A DNA stretch of 60,427 nt, from assembly GCA_017305455.1 (NCBI GenBank), contig JAFKKO010000125.1:1-60427 (forward strand), in the 5' to 3' direction. This document shows, in pieces, positions 1 to 8,629 of this stretch. The notes under the pieces are model-generated. The model had not been told where the DNA came from and did no database searches. It was given only the letters and a program-made list of their open reading frames with translations. This DNA is from Hyphomicrobiales bacterium (GTDB lineage: Bacteria; Pseudomonadota; Alphaproteobacteria; Rhizobiales; Xanthobacteraceae). How positions within the stretch are numbered: position 1 is the first letter of the stretch; each line of letters opens with the position of its first letter. Both the position numbers and the translations under genes were made by a program.

Positions 1-60
1 CCTAACCGGGTGTCGGCCGAGGATGAGAAGAACGCTGAGCGGCTTACGGAGGGTCGGTAA
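1..60 (+). CDS. Formate dehydrogenase beta (iron-sulfur) subunit, C-terminal end only
   Basis: The first 60 bases read as the last 19 codons of a gene followed by TAA; the residues PNRVSAEDEKNAERL resemble the acidic tail of membrane-bound formate dehydrogenase beta subunits, after their single membrane anchor. The stop lies two bases before the ATG of the gamma-subunit gene, the expected fdoH-fdoI order. The body of the protein (four 4Fe-4S clusters passing electrons from the alpha subunit to the cytochrome b) lies outside the window. The assignment rests mainly on position, because so little protein is visible. Confidence 0.6.
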   Translation, partial: PNRVSAEDEKNAERLTEGR

Positions 61-62
61 TC

Positions 63-734
63 ATGAGCACTGAAGTCGAAAAAGGCGACGGCGTTCACCG
101 GGGTAGCCCCGGAGGTCCCGTCGTTGTCGATCGGTACACGGCAGGTGCGCGGATCAACCACTGGATCACGGCGGTCAGCCTCGTGCTGCTCGCTTTGTCC
201 GGACTGGCGCTCTTCTCGCCTATTTTGTATCCGCTTTCCGGCCTGTTCGGCGGCGGCAGCACAACCCGCATGCTCCATCCGTGGATCGGCGTGGTCCTGT
301 TCGTCAGCTTCATGGGCCTGTTCTTCCGGTTCTTCCGCCTCAATCTGTGGGAGCATACCGATAGCGTCTGGCTGAGCCGTCTTCGCGATGTTCTCGCGGG
401 CGACGAAAACAAGCTGCCTGAGGTCGGCAAATACAATGCCGGCCAGAAGATGGTGTTCTGGTCGATGTCGCTGCTGATCCTGGTTCTGATCACCAGCGGC
501 GTGGTGATCTGGGATCAGTACTTCGCGGAGTACTTCACCATCGATCAGCGTCGGATCGCGGTCCTCGTCCACTCGATCACGGCTATCGTGGCGATCTGTG
601 TCTGGATCGTTCACGTCTACGCCGCGATCTGGGTCCGTGGCACGATCAGCGCCATGACCCGCGGCCAGGTCACTGGCGGTTGGGCTTGGCGCCATCACCG
701 CAGGTGGCTGAAAGAACTGGTGACAGGCAAGTAG
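63..734 (+). CDS. fdoI: Formate dehydrogenase gamma subunit (cytochrome b556)
   Basis: This 223-residue integral membrane diheme cytochrome b takes electrons from the beta subunit and reduces quinone. Four hydrophobic segments are visible at about residues 31-51, 72-92, 130-150 and 165-190. Candidate haem-ligand histidines are His33 (in an NHW motif), His72, His170 and His184, a spacing typical of the FdnI/FdoI family. It follows the beta-subunit stop with only two bases between, so the two are co-transcribed. The neighbouring fdhE and selenocysteine genes suggest that the catalytic alpha subunit upstream is a selenoprotein. FdoI and FdnI cannot be told apart by sequence alone. Confidence 0.9.
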   Translation: MSTEVEKGDGVHRGSPGGPVVVDRYTAGARINHWITAVSLVLLALSGLALFSPILYPLSGLFGGGSTTRMLHPWIGVVLFVSFMGLFFRFFRLNLWEHTDSVWLSRLRDVLAGDENKLPEVGKYNAGQKMVFWSMSLLILVLITSGVVIWDQYFAEYFTIDQRRIAVLVHSITAIVAICVWIVHVYAAIWVRGTISAMTRGQVTGGWAWRHHRRWLKELVTGK

Positions 735-751
735 GATCTGCGCCATATTAC

Positions 752-778
752 GAGTGTCGGCGCGATGCGCCGGCACTC
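752..778 (+). terminator. Hairpin between the FDH gamma gene and fdhE
   Basis: A 12-bp inverted repeat with one G-T pair encloses the three bases GAT, starting 17 bases after the gamma-subunit stop. No T-run follows, so it is more likely an mRNA-stabilising or partial attenuation hairpin than a strong terminator; fdhE starts about 70 bases further on. Confidence 0.5.
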
Positions 779-849
779 ATTCAATCCGGCAGAATAAAAA
801 GAACGGGTTTGGTGAGACACGTAGCCCGTGAGGTTCGTGAGGTATAGAG

Positions 850-1764
850 ATGTCGCGCGTCGATACGACTGAGCCAGATCCGTCTGTTATTGGTAATATC
901 CCCACCCCGCCCTTTGCGCGTCTGTCCGATCCGAAGCGATTGTTCGCAGACCGTGCCGCGAGGTTCCGCGATCTGGCCGAGGGCCATGATCTTGCGGCCT
1001 ATCTGAAGTTTCTCGCTGGGCTATGCGAGGCCCAATCCGCCATCCAGGATGATCTGCCCGAGCTGGTGCCGATCGATTCGGAGGTGCTGGCACGGGCGCA
1101 CGATCACAAGATGCCGCCGATCGATCGTGGGAAGTTTGCCGCCGATCCGGCCTTCGAGGCGACGTTCGATCGCCTGCTCGGTGCGTCGCAAACGCTCGAC
1201 ATGCCGGCGCCGGCGAAGGATGCGCTGAACCGTGTCATGGCGGCTGATAAGAGCGCCCGCGAGACGATGATCCAGAACGTTCTCGCTGAAGCCATTCCGG
1301 TCGAATCCATCGCCGAACATGTGTTTGTCGCAGCCGCTCTGCAGGTTCACTTTGTCCGTCTCGCGGCCACCCTCGATGCGAAGAATCTGGTGTCGGTCGG
1401 GGAAGGGGTCTGCCCGTCCTGCGGCGGTGCGCCGTCTTCGACCGTGATCGTGAATTGGCCGCGGGCGCCGGGAACGCGGTTCTGTTCGTGTTCGCTGTGT
1501 GGCACGCTGTGGAATCACATCCGCAGCAAGTGCACGCTGTGCGGTTCGACCCGCAAGATCGTCTTTCAGGAGATCGAGGGACACAGCAACGTCAAGGCCG
1601 AGACCTGTGACGATTGCCACGGCTATATGAAGGTGCTCAACCAGCAGAAGGACGCCGCGCTCGATCCGGTCGCCGACGACGTGGCGACGCTGGGCCTCGA
1701 TCTGCTGGTGCACGAGCTGGGCTTCCGTCGTGGCGGGGTCAATCCTTTCCTGATCGGCTATTAA
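850..1764 (+). CDS. fdhE: Formate dehydrogenase accessory protein FdhE
   Basis: This 304-residue cytoplasmic maturation factor is needed for active formate dehydrogenase; FdhE is a rubredoxin-like, iron-binding protein that contacts the catalytic subunit. The C-terminal half carries the diagnostic cysteine pairs: Cys188/191 (CPSC), Cys212/214/217, Cys228/231 (CTLC) and Cys253/256 (CDDC). The length matches the family (about 300 residues). It lies between the FDH structural genes and selA, so biogenesis of FDH and supply of selenocysteine are encoded together. The stop is ten bases before the selA ATG. Confidence 0.95.
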   Translation: MSRVDTTEPDPSVIGNIPTPPFARLSDPKRLFADRAARFRDLAEGHDLAAYLKFLAGLCEAQSAIQDDLPELVPIDSEVLARAHDHKMPPIDRGKFAADPAFEATFDRLLGASQTLDMPAPAKDALNRVMAADKSARETMIQNVLAEAIPVESIAEHVFVAAALQVHFVRLAATLDAKNLVSVGEGVCPSCGGAPSSTVIVNWPRAPGTRFCSCSLCGTLWNHIRSKCTLCGSTRKIVFQEIEGHSNVKAETCDDCHGYMKVLNQQKDAALDPVADDVATLGLDLLVHELGFRRGGVNPFLIGY

Positions 1765-1774
1765 GGAGGCCGAG

Positions 1775-3205
1775 ATGGGTGACGGGCGAACAATCCCCGG
1801 CCGTATTCCGTCTGTTAACGAGATTCTGGAGACCGCCGCGGCGATCGATGCGATCGATCGTTTCGGCCGTCCGTCGGTCGTCGATGCCATTCGCCACAGC
1901 ACGGAGGATGTGCGCACCGCGCTTGCCAAGGCCAACGGACACGCGGCGTCGGTGAAAAGCAGCGCCGAGTCGATCGCGATGTCCGCGGTGGCGCGTCTCG
2001 AGCGCGAGGCCGAGCCGAACGCCAAGCCGGTGTTCAATCTCACCGGCACCATCCTGCACACCAATCTCGGGCGCGCCATCCTCGCGGAGGCAGCGATCGA
2101 GGCCGCGACCCGCGCCATGCGCGAGGCGCTGGCTCTCGAGTTCGATCTTTCCGAAGGCAAGCGCGGCGAGCGCGACAGCCTGGTCCGCGATCTGCTCTGC
2201 GAACTCACCGGCGCCGAAGACGCCACCGTGGTCAACAACAACGCTGCCGCCGTACTGCTGGCGCTTAATACGTTCGGCCGGGCCAAGGAGGCGATCATTT
2301 CGCGGGGCGAGCTGATCGAGATCGGCGGCTCGTTCCGGATGCCGGAGATCATGGCGCGCGCCGGCACGCGGCTGGTCGAGGTCGGCACCACCAACCGCAC
2401 GCACGAGAAGGATTATGCCGCCGCGATCGGCCCGAAGACCGGGCTGATCCTCAAGGTTCACACCTCGAACTACCGGATCGAGGGATTCTCGAAATCGGTC
2501 TCGGGCAAAGCGATTGCCGAGCTTGCCCATGCCAAAAACGTCCCTCTGATCAACGATCTCGGCTCCGGCACGCTGGTCGATCTCGCCCGCTATGGACTGG
2601 TCCATGAGCAAACGGTGGCTGAAGCGGTGGCGGAGGGTGCCGATCTTGTCACCTTCTCCGGCGACAAGCTGCTTGGCGGCCCGCAGGCCGGCTTCATCGT
2701 CGGCCGCAAGGAGCTGATCGCGAAGCTGAACAAGAACCCGATGAAGCGCGCCTTGCGGATGGACAAGATCCGCCTTGCCGCCGTCGAGGCGACGCTGCGT
2801 CTGTACCGCGATCCGGATCGTCTGGCCGAGCAGCTGCCGACCCTGCGGATGATGGCGCGTCGGCGAGAGGATATCGAAACGCAGGCCGCACGCATTCTTC
2901 CGGCGATCACGGCGGCTGTTTCGCCCCGTTACGTTGCGAGCGTGATGCCATGTGCGAGTCAGATCGGCTCCGGCGCGCTGCCGCTGGAAACGATTCCGAG
3001 CGCCGGCATCGCCATCGGCTTTTCAGGTCAGCGCGGCCGCGGCCGCGCGCTTGCCGAGCTGGTTGCGGCATTCCGCAAGCTTCCGATGCCGGTGATTGGC
3101 CGGATCGAGAACGATGCGTTCGTACTGGATGTGCGCTGCCTTCAAGATGAGGCAGCGTTCATGCGCAATCTGGCGCAACTGAAATGTGGAGGGGATTCGC
3201 AATGA
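1775..3205 (+). CDS. selA: L-seryl-tRNA(Sec) selenium transferase
   Basis: SelA is the PLP enzyme that converts seryl-tRNA(Sec) to selenocysteinyl-tRNA(Sec) using selenophosphate from SelD. The protein has 476 residues, close to the family norm. The PLP lysine is Lys298 in the motif TFSGDKLLGGPQAG; the N-terminal region has FNLTGTILHTNLGRA, typical of SelA. The start is supported by AAGGAGG six bases upstream of the ATG. Its TGA overlaps the ATG of the next gene (ATGA), so the Sel1-repeat protein is translationally coupled to it. Confidence 0.97.
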   Translation: MGDGRTIPGRIPSVNEILETAAAIDAIDRFGRPSVVDAIRHSTEDVRTALAKANGHAASVKSSAESIAMSAVARLEREAEPNAKPVFNLTGTILHTNLGRAILAEAAIEAATRAMREALALEFDLSEGKRGERDSLVRDLLCELTGAEDATVVNNNAAAVLLALNTFGRAKEAIISRGELIEIGGSFRMPEIMARAGTRLVEVGTTNRTHEKDYAAAIGPKTGLILKVHTSNYRIEGFSKSVSGKAIAELAHAKNVPLINDLGSGTLVDLARYGLVHEQTVAEAVAEGADLVTFSGDKLLGGPQAGFIVGRKELIAKLNKNPMKRALRMDKIRLAAVEATLRLYRDPDRLAEQLPTLRMMARRREDIETQAARILPAITAAVSPRYVASVMPCASQIGSGALPLETIPSAGIAIGFSGQRGRGRALAELVAAFRKLPMPVIGRIENDAFVLDVRCLQDEAAFMRNLAQLKCGGDSQ

Positions 3206-3999
3206 GCTGGCGCGGCACCCTTTCTCTCTTTGGCGGCAAGCCCAAGGAACGCTCGGCCGCGGAGTTGATGGCCGATGCGCTCGATGCCGCGGAAAACAAC
3301 GATTATGAAACGGCGCTCGCAATCTGGGGGCCGCTTGCCCATCAGGGCGTGGCACGGGCGCAGAACAATATCGGCATGTGCTTTGCCGATGGTCTTGGGG
3401 TCGAGCGTGACACGGCGCTGGCGCTGAAATGGCTGAAACTCGCGGCCGAAGGCGGCGATCCGGTCGGGCAGCGCAATCTGGCGGAGGTCTACTTCAAGGG
3501 CGAAGGCGTCGAGGCCAATGCCGTGCGGGCTGCGGAGCTTTACCGCGCCGCGGCCGAGCAGGGCGACGGGCCGGCGCAGGACATGCTGTCGTGGATGTTG
3601 TTCGAGAACGAGATGATTCCCGGCGAGATTGCCGAGGCGAGGCAATGGGCCGAAGCCGCCGCCGCTCAGGGCGTGGTGGCCTCGATGAGCCGGCTCGGCA
3701 TGATCTATCACAATGCGATCGGCGTCGAGCGCGATCCGGCGGAAGCCGCGCGCTGGTGGGACAAGGCGGCGGCGCGGGGCGATGTTGACGCGCAGGCCAT
3801 GCTGGGCGCCGCCTATCAGCTCGGAGCCGGCGTGCCACGCGATCCCATCGCCGCGCTGATGTGGCTTTTGCGGGCGCAGGCCGGCGGCAGCCAGCTTGCG
3901 GATTCCTTTATTCCGCCGACCTCGGCGTCGATGTCCGCCGCGGATATCGAGCGGGCACAGAAGCTGTCGCAAATGCCTCTCGTGGAGCCGACATCATGA
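3202..3999 (+). CDS. Sel1-repeat (TPR-like) protein between selA and selB
   Basis: This 265-residue protein is made of about five or six Sel1-like repeats of roughly 36 residues (recurring AxxxLGxxYxxGxGVxxDxxxAxxWxxxAA), which form helical solenoids that bind proteins. No signal peptide or membrane segment is seen, so it is probably cytoplasmic. I chose the ATG at 3202 over the one at 3184 because GGAGGGG lies just upstream of 3202. It overlaps selA and selB by ATGA at both ends, so the three are strictly coupled. The shared name Sel1/sel is a coincidence (C. elegans sel-1). The position suggests an adaptor for selenocysteine incorporation, but that is inference. Confidence 0.85.
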   Translation: MSWRGTLSLFGGKPKERSAAELMADALDAAENNDYETALAIWGPLAHQGVARAQNNIGMCFADGLGVERDTALALKWLKLAAEGGDPVGQRNLAEVYFKGEGVEANAVRAAELYRAAAEQGDGPAQDMLSWMLFENEMIPGEIAEARQWAEAAAAQGVVASMSRLGMIYHNAIGVERDPAEAARWWDKAAARGDVDAQAMLGAAYQLGAGVPRDPIAALMWLLRAQAGGSQLADSFIPPTSASMSAADIERAQKLSQMPLVEPTS

Positions 4000-6071
4000 T
4001 TGTCGGGACAGCCGGGCATATCGATCACGGCAAGACCTCGCTGGTGCGGGTTCTCACCGGTGTCGATACTGATCGGCTCAAGGAAGAGAAGACGCGCGGC
4101 ATTTCGGTCGATCTCGGCTTCGCCTATCTGCCGACGCCCGATGGCGGCATTCTCGGCTTCATCGATGTGCCGGGTCACGAACGCTTCGTGCACAACATGC
4201 TGGCGGGCGCGACCGGAATCGATTTCGTGCTGCTGGTGGTGGCCGCCGATGACGGCGTAATGCCGCAGACCATCGAGCATCTGGCGATCATCAATCTGCT
4301 TGGCATCAGCCGCGGCGTGGTCGCGATCACCAAGGCGGATCTGGTCGATGCCGATCGTCTTGCGGAGGTGCGCAACGAAATCGCCAACGTACTGGCGCCG
4401 ACCGGTCTTGCCGATGTGGAAATGTTCGCCGCTTCCAGCCAGACCGGGCAGGGCATTTCCGAACTGCGCGACAGGTTGTTTGCCGAAACCATGGCGCAGC
4501 AAGGCCGCTCGGCCAAGGGGCGTTTCCGACTGGCGGTGGATCGCTCTTTTACTCTTCCGGGCGCGGGTACGGTGGTGACCGGGACGGTGCTGTCAGGCAG
4601 CGTCGATGTCGGCGATCAGGTGACGATCAGCCCATCGGGAAAATCGGCGCGCGTGCGCGCGATCCACGCGCAGAACCGGCCGGCGCAGACCGGCCGCGCG
4701 GGCGATCGCTGCGCACTCAATCTGGTTGGCGATTCCATCAGCAAGGATGCCATCGCGCGCGGTGATGTCGTGCTCGACCCCGAACTGCACGCGCCGGCCG
4801 ATCGCATCGATGCGATCGTGCGCGTCCTTGCATCGGAAACCAAGCCGCTGACACAGTGGATGCCGGTCCGTCTGCATCACGCTGCGACGGAGATTGGCGC
4901 GCGCGTGGTGCTGCTCGGCGACGAGTCTATTCCGCCCGGTGGTGAGGCCTTTGTCCAGCTCGTCCTGGAGCGGCCGGTGGCGACCGCCGCCGGTGACCGT
5001 TTCGTGCTGCGCGACACCACGGCGCAGCGGACGATCGGCGGAGGCTCTTTCGTTGATCTGAGGGCGCCGACACGCAAGCGACGTACACCGGAGCGCGTGG
5101 CGCAACTCGAGGCTTTGGCGATTCCGGATTCGGAGAAGGCGCTATCCGCGCTGCTGGATCGCGCGCCCGGCTATCTCGATTTTTCCGCCTTTGTCCGCGA
5201 TCATGCGATCTCGGCCGCGGAGCGCGATGCGATGATCGCACGGATGAGTCTGTTGAGGCTGCCGACCGCGAAGACCGAATATGTGATCTCGCCGGTGGGC
5301 TGGCTGCGGCTCAAGAACGACATTCTAGCCGTGCTGAAGAAATTCCATGCCGACAATCCCAACCTGGCCGGCATCGGTCTTGAGCGGCTGCGCCTGCAGC
5401 TTGAGTCGCGTCTGCCGGCGCCGGCCTTTGCCGCGTTGCTGCAGGGATTGGTACGGACCAAGGATATCACGCTCGACGGATCCTGGATCCGTTTGCCGGG
5501 GCACGAGGTCCATCTTACTCTGCAAGACGAGGCGATGTGGACCAAGATCAAGCCCTACATCATGGACGCCGCGCGCTTCCGGCCGCCGCGGGTGCGGGAC
5601 ATCGCCGGTTATATCTGCGTGCAGGAGCAGGAGGTACGCCGCCTGCTCAAGCTGCTCGGCCGCATGGGGCGGGTTGATGAAGTCGCGCACGACCATTTCT
5701 TTCTGCGTGAAACCGTCGCCGAGATGGTCGAGATCATGATCGATCTGTCCGCGAAGATTCCCGACGGTCAGTTCACCGCCGCGCAATTCCGCGACTGCCT
5801 CGACAATGGTCGTAAGGTCGCGATCCAGATTCTTGAGTTCTTCGACCGTCATGGTGTTACAATTCGTCGCGGTGACCTGCGGCGGATCAACAAACATCGG
5901 CTTGACCTGTTTCGCGGGCCGGTCGATGTATTGAAGGTGCCGAGCACGGTTCCGATATTAGAAACCAAAGGAAGAGCATCGTTCCCGGTGGGGCGTCCGG
6001 ACTTCAAATCCGGGAAGGACCGCGAGTCGGTTCTTGGTGGGTTCGACTCCCATTCTCTTCCGCCAAGGTAA
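3996..6071 (+). CDS. selB: Selenocysteine-specific elongation factor SelB, reading frame running through tRNA-Sec
   Basis: SelB is the EF-Tu-like GTPase that brings Sec-tRNA to UGA codons marked by a SECIS hairpin. The GTPase motifs are [12 protein letters not shown] at residues 4-15, DVPGH at 57-61 and TKAD at 112-115; beta-barrel domains and a winged-helix C-terminal half follow. The start at 3996 puts the G1 motif at the usual place, with the ATG overlapping the previous stop. The frame is 691 residues against about 610-640 usual. The last winged helix ends near residue 642 (LFRGP), and residues 659-691 are encoded by the tRNA-Sec gene itself, with no stop until six bases after the CCA. 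See the separate tRNA entry. Confidence 0.95.
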   Translation: MIVGTAGHIDHGKTSLVRVLTGVDTDRLKEEKTRGISVDLGFAYLPTPDGGILGFIDVPGHERFVHNMLAGATGIDFVLLVVAADDGVMPQTIEHLAIINLLGISRGVVAITKADLVDADRLAEVRNEIANVLAPTGLADVEMFAASSQTGQGISELRDRLFAETMAQQGRSAKGRFRLAVDRSFTLPGAGTVVTGTVLSGSVDVGDQVTISPSGKSARVRAIHAQNRPAQTGRAGDRCALNLVGDSISKDAIARGDVVLDPELHAPADRIDAIVRVLASETKPLTQWMPVRLHHAATEIGARVVLLGDESIPPGGEAFVQLVLERPVATAAGDRFVLRDTTAQRTIGGGSFVDLRAPTRKRRTPERVAQLEALAIPDSEKALSALLDRAPGYLDFSAFVRDHAISAAERDAMIARMSLLRLPTAKTEYVISPVGWLRLKNDILAVLKKFHADNPNLAGIGLERLRLQLESRLPAPAFAALLQGLVRTKDITLDGSWIRLPGHEVHLTLQDEAMWTKIKPYIMDAARFRPPRVRDIAGYICVQEQEVRRLLKLLGRMGRVDEVAHDHFFLRETVAEMVEIMIDLSAKIPDGQFTAAQFRDCLDNGRKVAIQILEFFDRHGVTIRRGDLRRINKHRLDLFRGPVDVLKVPSTVPILETKGRASFPVGRPDFKSGKDRESVLGGFDSHSLPPR
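5970..6065 (+). tRNA. selC: tRNA-Sec (anticodon TCA), embedded in selB
   Basis: This is a 96-nt selenocysteine tRNA. It starts GGAAGAG and ends CTCTTCC-G-CCA with CCA encoded. The anticodon arm is CCGGA-CTTCAAA-TCCGG with TCA at 6004-6006. The long variable arm has an 8-bp stem (AAGGACCG with CGGTTCTT) and the T loop is TTCGACT. The T arm is five pairs including a G-T. The eighth acceptor position appears as C5977 facing T, a mismatch where E. coli has C-G; seven acceptor pairs are intact. The whole gene lies inside the 3' part of the selB frame. Confidence 0.96.
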
Positions 6072-6089
6072 ACACCAGAGGAGCGTGCC

Positions 6090-6557
6090 ATGACAGCGCA
6101 GACGCTGACGGTTTTTCTTGACGGACTCGAGCAGGCGGCCCATGCCGCCAGTACCGTCGAGGAGACCTACCGCCGCGAGGCGGCGGAACGTTTCGAGGTG
6201 CTGGCGAAGGAGCGGGCCTATGGCTTCCGCCGCCTCAACCTGATGCGCAGCGTTGTGAGTGCGATCACGGGCAGCAAGGACGAGGATGAGGCGATCGTGA
6301 AAGGCTCGGCGGCCTTTTTGCAGGAGGTCGGCTGGAGCTCGATCACCGAGGCGCAGCAGGAAGCGCTGGAGCATTTCCACCCGGTGATCCGTGCGGCATG
6401 GCAGGTCGTGCAGTCTGAAGATCCTGAGCAGTCGTTCGCGAAAATCGGTGAGGAGCTCAAGGATTTCGAGGACTGGTTCGGCGGTGCGCGGCAAAGCGCA
6501 TTCCTGAGCGTGCTCGATCGCGAAGTGGTGGAGCTGCCGCTTGTCGAAGTCTGCTAA
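6090..6557 (+). CDS. Unknown 155-residue protein downstream of selC
   Basis: I do not recognise this family. The protein is soluble, charged and apparently all-helical, with no signal peptide, membrane segment or conserved cysteine pair; it ends in a Cys. An AGGAG-type site lies about ten bases before the ATG. It begins 25 bases after the tRNA-Sec CCA and overlaps the next gene, which reads in another frame, by 17 bases, so the two are likely co-transcribed with the sel genes. Its position suggests a link to selenium or formate metabolism, but nothing in the sequence proves it. Confidence 0.75.
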   Translation: MTAQTLTVFLDGLEQAAHAASTVEETYRREAAERFEVLAKERAYGFRRLNLMRSVVSAITGSKDEDEAIVKGSAAFLQEVGWSSITEAQQEALEHFHPVIRAAWQVVQSEDPEQSFAKIGEELKDFEDWFGGARQSAFLSVLDREVVELPLVEVC

Positions 6558-6957
6558 GAAATTCGCCAGGCACAAGAAGCTTGAGGACTTCCTGTTCGAC
6601 GACTGGATCGTCAACGAATTCGAACGCACCGGTGGGTTCACCGCTCTGGTCGTGCTGGTCGCCACGTCCAATCTCGGCGTGGTGCCGTTGTCGTCCACCT
6701 TCATGCATGTGATCGGCGACGAGCTCGACTGGCATCACTTCAGTTTGCTGGTGCGCGGCGCCGGTGTCCCCTGGGACGGGGTGCTGCTGATGCCGGCCGT
6801 CGACGAGGATGGCGGCCCGATCGAGGATGCCAAGGCGAAGGAAGAGTTGCGGGCGCTGGAAGAGCGCATCAACGAGAATCGCCTCGTCATCAACGAGGGG
6901 CATTTCTTCGACAAATGGGGCCGGCGGATGAAGGTCGAGCCGGCCGAGGCCAATTAG
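6541..6957 (+). CDS. Unknown 138-residue protein, coupled to the preceding unknown gene
   Basis: I do not recognise this family. The start is a TTG that lies inside the end of the previous gene, with GGAG about eight bases upstream; no in-frame ATG occurs near the N-terminus. The protein is soluble. It has a basic N-terminus (KSAKKFARHKK), a hydrophobic core at about residues 32-58 that looks like beta strand rather than membrane, and a charged helix (AKAKEELRALEERINENR). The stop is 19 bases from the end of selD on the opposite strand. Confidence 0.7.
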   Translation: MSKSAKKFARHKKLEDFLFDDWIVNEFERTGGFTALVVLVATSNLGVVPLSSTFMHVIGDELDWHHFSLLVRGAGVPWDGVLLMPAVDEDGGPIEDAKAKEELRALEERINENRLVINEGHFFDKWGRRMKVEPAEAN

Positions 6958-6976
6958 CTACCCGTGGCCGGATCGC

Positions 6977-8026
6977 TCAGGTCGTCACGCGCACGACGGG
7001 CGGTCCGGCCTCGGCGCGTCCGATAATGGCTGCGGCGGGATAGCCTGCGGCCCTGATCTTCTCCAGAAGGGCCGGGGCTTGTCCGGCGGCACACGAAATC
7101 AGAAGTCCACCCGAGGTCTGCGGATCGACCAGAAGGTCGCGCTGCCACTGCGGCATGCCATCGGCCAGCACGATGGCCTCGCCATAGCTCGCCCAGTTGC
7201 GCCCCGAGGCGCCGGTGATGTGGCCGCTTTGCGCAAGCTGCGCGGCCTGCCTGAACAGCGGCACCTTGGACGCTTCGATCACCAGCGACAGGTTTGAGCC
7301 GCGCGCCATTTCCAGGCCGTGGCCGAGCAGGCCGAAGCCGGTGACGTCAGTCACGGCATGAACGGCCGGATTGCCGGACAGATCGCCGCCGATGCGGTTG
7401 AGCAAGGTCGTGGAGGCCACCATTTCCGCATACCCGTCGCCGTCGAGGTCGCCTTTCTTGATTGCGGCCGAATAGACGCCGACCCCGATCGCCTTGGTCA
7501 GGATCAGGGTATCGCCCGCCTTGGCCTCGGCATTGCGGCGGACCTGATCGGGGCGGCAGATGCCGATCACGGCGAGACCATAGATCGGCTCGGGCGCGTC
7601 GATGGAGTGGCCTCCGGCCACCGGAATGCCGGCCGTGGCGCAGACAGCGTTGCCGCCCGCGATAATCTGGCGCACGTCATCGACCGAGATCTTGCTGAGC
7701 GGCATGCCGAGGATCGCCAGCGCCATGATCGGCTTGCCACCCATGGCGTACACATCCGAGATCGCATTGGTGGCGGCGATCCGTCCGAAATCGAACGGGT
7801 CATCCACCACGGGCATGAAGAAGTCGGTGGTGGCGATGATGCAGGTGTTGTCGTCGACCTGCCAGACCGCCGCGTCATCGCCGGTCTCGACGCCGACCAG
7901 GAGCTGCTTGTAGGGCGCGGCCGCGGGCTGGTTGGCCAGCAATTCCTGCAGCACGGAGGGCGCGAGCTTGCAGCCGCAGCCGCCGCCATGGGCGAGGCTG
8001 GTGAGACGGAAAACGGGTGCGTTCAT
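6977..8026 (-). CDS. selD: Selenide, water dikinase (selenophosphate synthetase)
   Basis: SelD makes selenophosphate from selenide and ATP, the selenium donor for SelA. The protein has 349 residues. The glycine-rich N-terminus GGGCGCK places the catalytic Cys17 and Lys20 where E. coli SelD has them, so this is the Cys form and not itself a selenoprotein. The start at 8026 is preferred over the ATG at 8044 because AGGGAGA lies just upstream of it. It converges on the sel operon, so the window holds the complete bacterial pathway: selA, selB, selC and selD. Confidence 0.96.
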   Translation of the reverse strand: MNAPVFRLTSLAHGGGCGCKLAPSVLQELLANQPAAAPYKQLLVGVETGDDAAVWQVDDNTCIIATTDFFMPVVDDPFDFGRIAATNAISDVYAMGGKPIMALAILGMPLSKISVDDVRQIIAGGNAVCATAGIPVAGGHSIDAPEPIYGLAVIGICRPDQVRRNAEAKAGDTLILTKAIGVGVYSAAIKKGDLDGDGYAEMVASTTLLNRIGGDLSGNPAVHAVTDVTGFGLLGHGLEMARGSNLSLVIEASKVPLFRQAAQLAQSGHITGASGRNWASYGEAIVLADGMPQWQRDLLVDPQTSGGLLISCAAGQAPALLEKIRAAGYPAAAIIGRAEAGPPVVRVTT

Positions 8027-8261
8027 GTCATTCTCCCTGCGCATCCCGGCAATGGCGATTTGAAGGCCGCCGGGTACGCGCCTTGTCGGTCAGCATCCGC
8101 TCCGCCTTTGCGAGGCTCGCAAAATGCTTTGGTCGTGCCGCGCCGCGGCCGACTCGCCGGCAGTTCGCGCGCTGCGCGAAGCGGAGAGATCGTCAGGGGC
8201 AGAATACGGCGGATCGACCCCGCGATGCAAATGCCGCTTTGGTTCCGGACATCAATGCGGG

Positions 8262-8615
8262 TCACATTGTCTCGATAATTTCGATCGCCTCCGTCGCCTC
8301 CAGGCGGTCGCCGGCCTCGTCGCTCCACGTCATTTTCAGTTCGCCCGCCTGCGTGGCGCGAAATCGAAACTCGAGATAGGGATTGACGGAAACAGCGGTG
8401 TCGAGCCGCCACGACAGCACCGGTGTGCCGTTGAAGCTGCAGTCGAACCGGTCGATGATCCGGCGCGGAATCAGCTCTCCGCTGGAGCGTTTGCGCAGTC
8501 CAGTCTCCATGGCGTGCATCACCTGCGCCCGGACCACGACGATCTCGTTCTTTTTCGGCTTGCGGGTGCTGAGCCAGAGACGGGGTTTGACGGGTCCGGC
8601 AGGTGTTGTGGACAT
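8262..8615 (-). CDS. soxZ: Sulfur carrier complex subunit SoxZ
   Basis: This 117-residue periplasmic SoxZ partners SoxY, which carries sulfur intermediates on a C-terminal cysteine during thiosulfate or sulfide oxidation. Family features are the KxRxWxS-like N-terminus, an Ig-like fold with MxTGLR (METGLRKR), and the C-terminal LEATEAIEI. No signal peptide is present, as expected, because SoxZ is exported together with SoxY. GGAG precedes the ATG. It follows soxY by 14 bases and is the last gene of the soxF-soxY-soxZ set. The 235 bases between soxZ and selD show no convincing gene. Confidence 0.93.
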   Translation of the reverse strand: MSTTPAGPVKPRLWLSTRKPKKNEIVVVRAQVMHAMETGLRKRSSGELIPRRIIDRFDCSFNGTPVLSWRLDTAVSVNPYLEFRFRATQAGELKMTWSDEAGDRLEATEAIEIIETM

Positions 8616-8629
8616 GGAAGTTCTCCGAG

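Noticed and set aside
3861-3995. Extended selB N-terminus starting at 3861
   Set aside because: It would overlap the Sel1-repeat gene by 139 bases and put 45 unrelated residues before the G1 motif; the ATG at 3996 overlaps the previous stop neatly.
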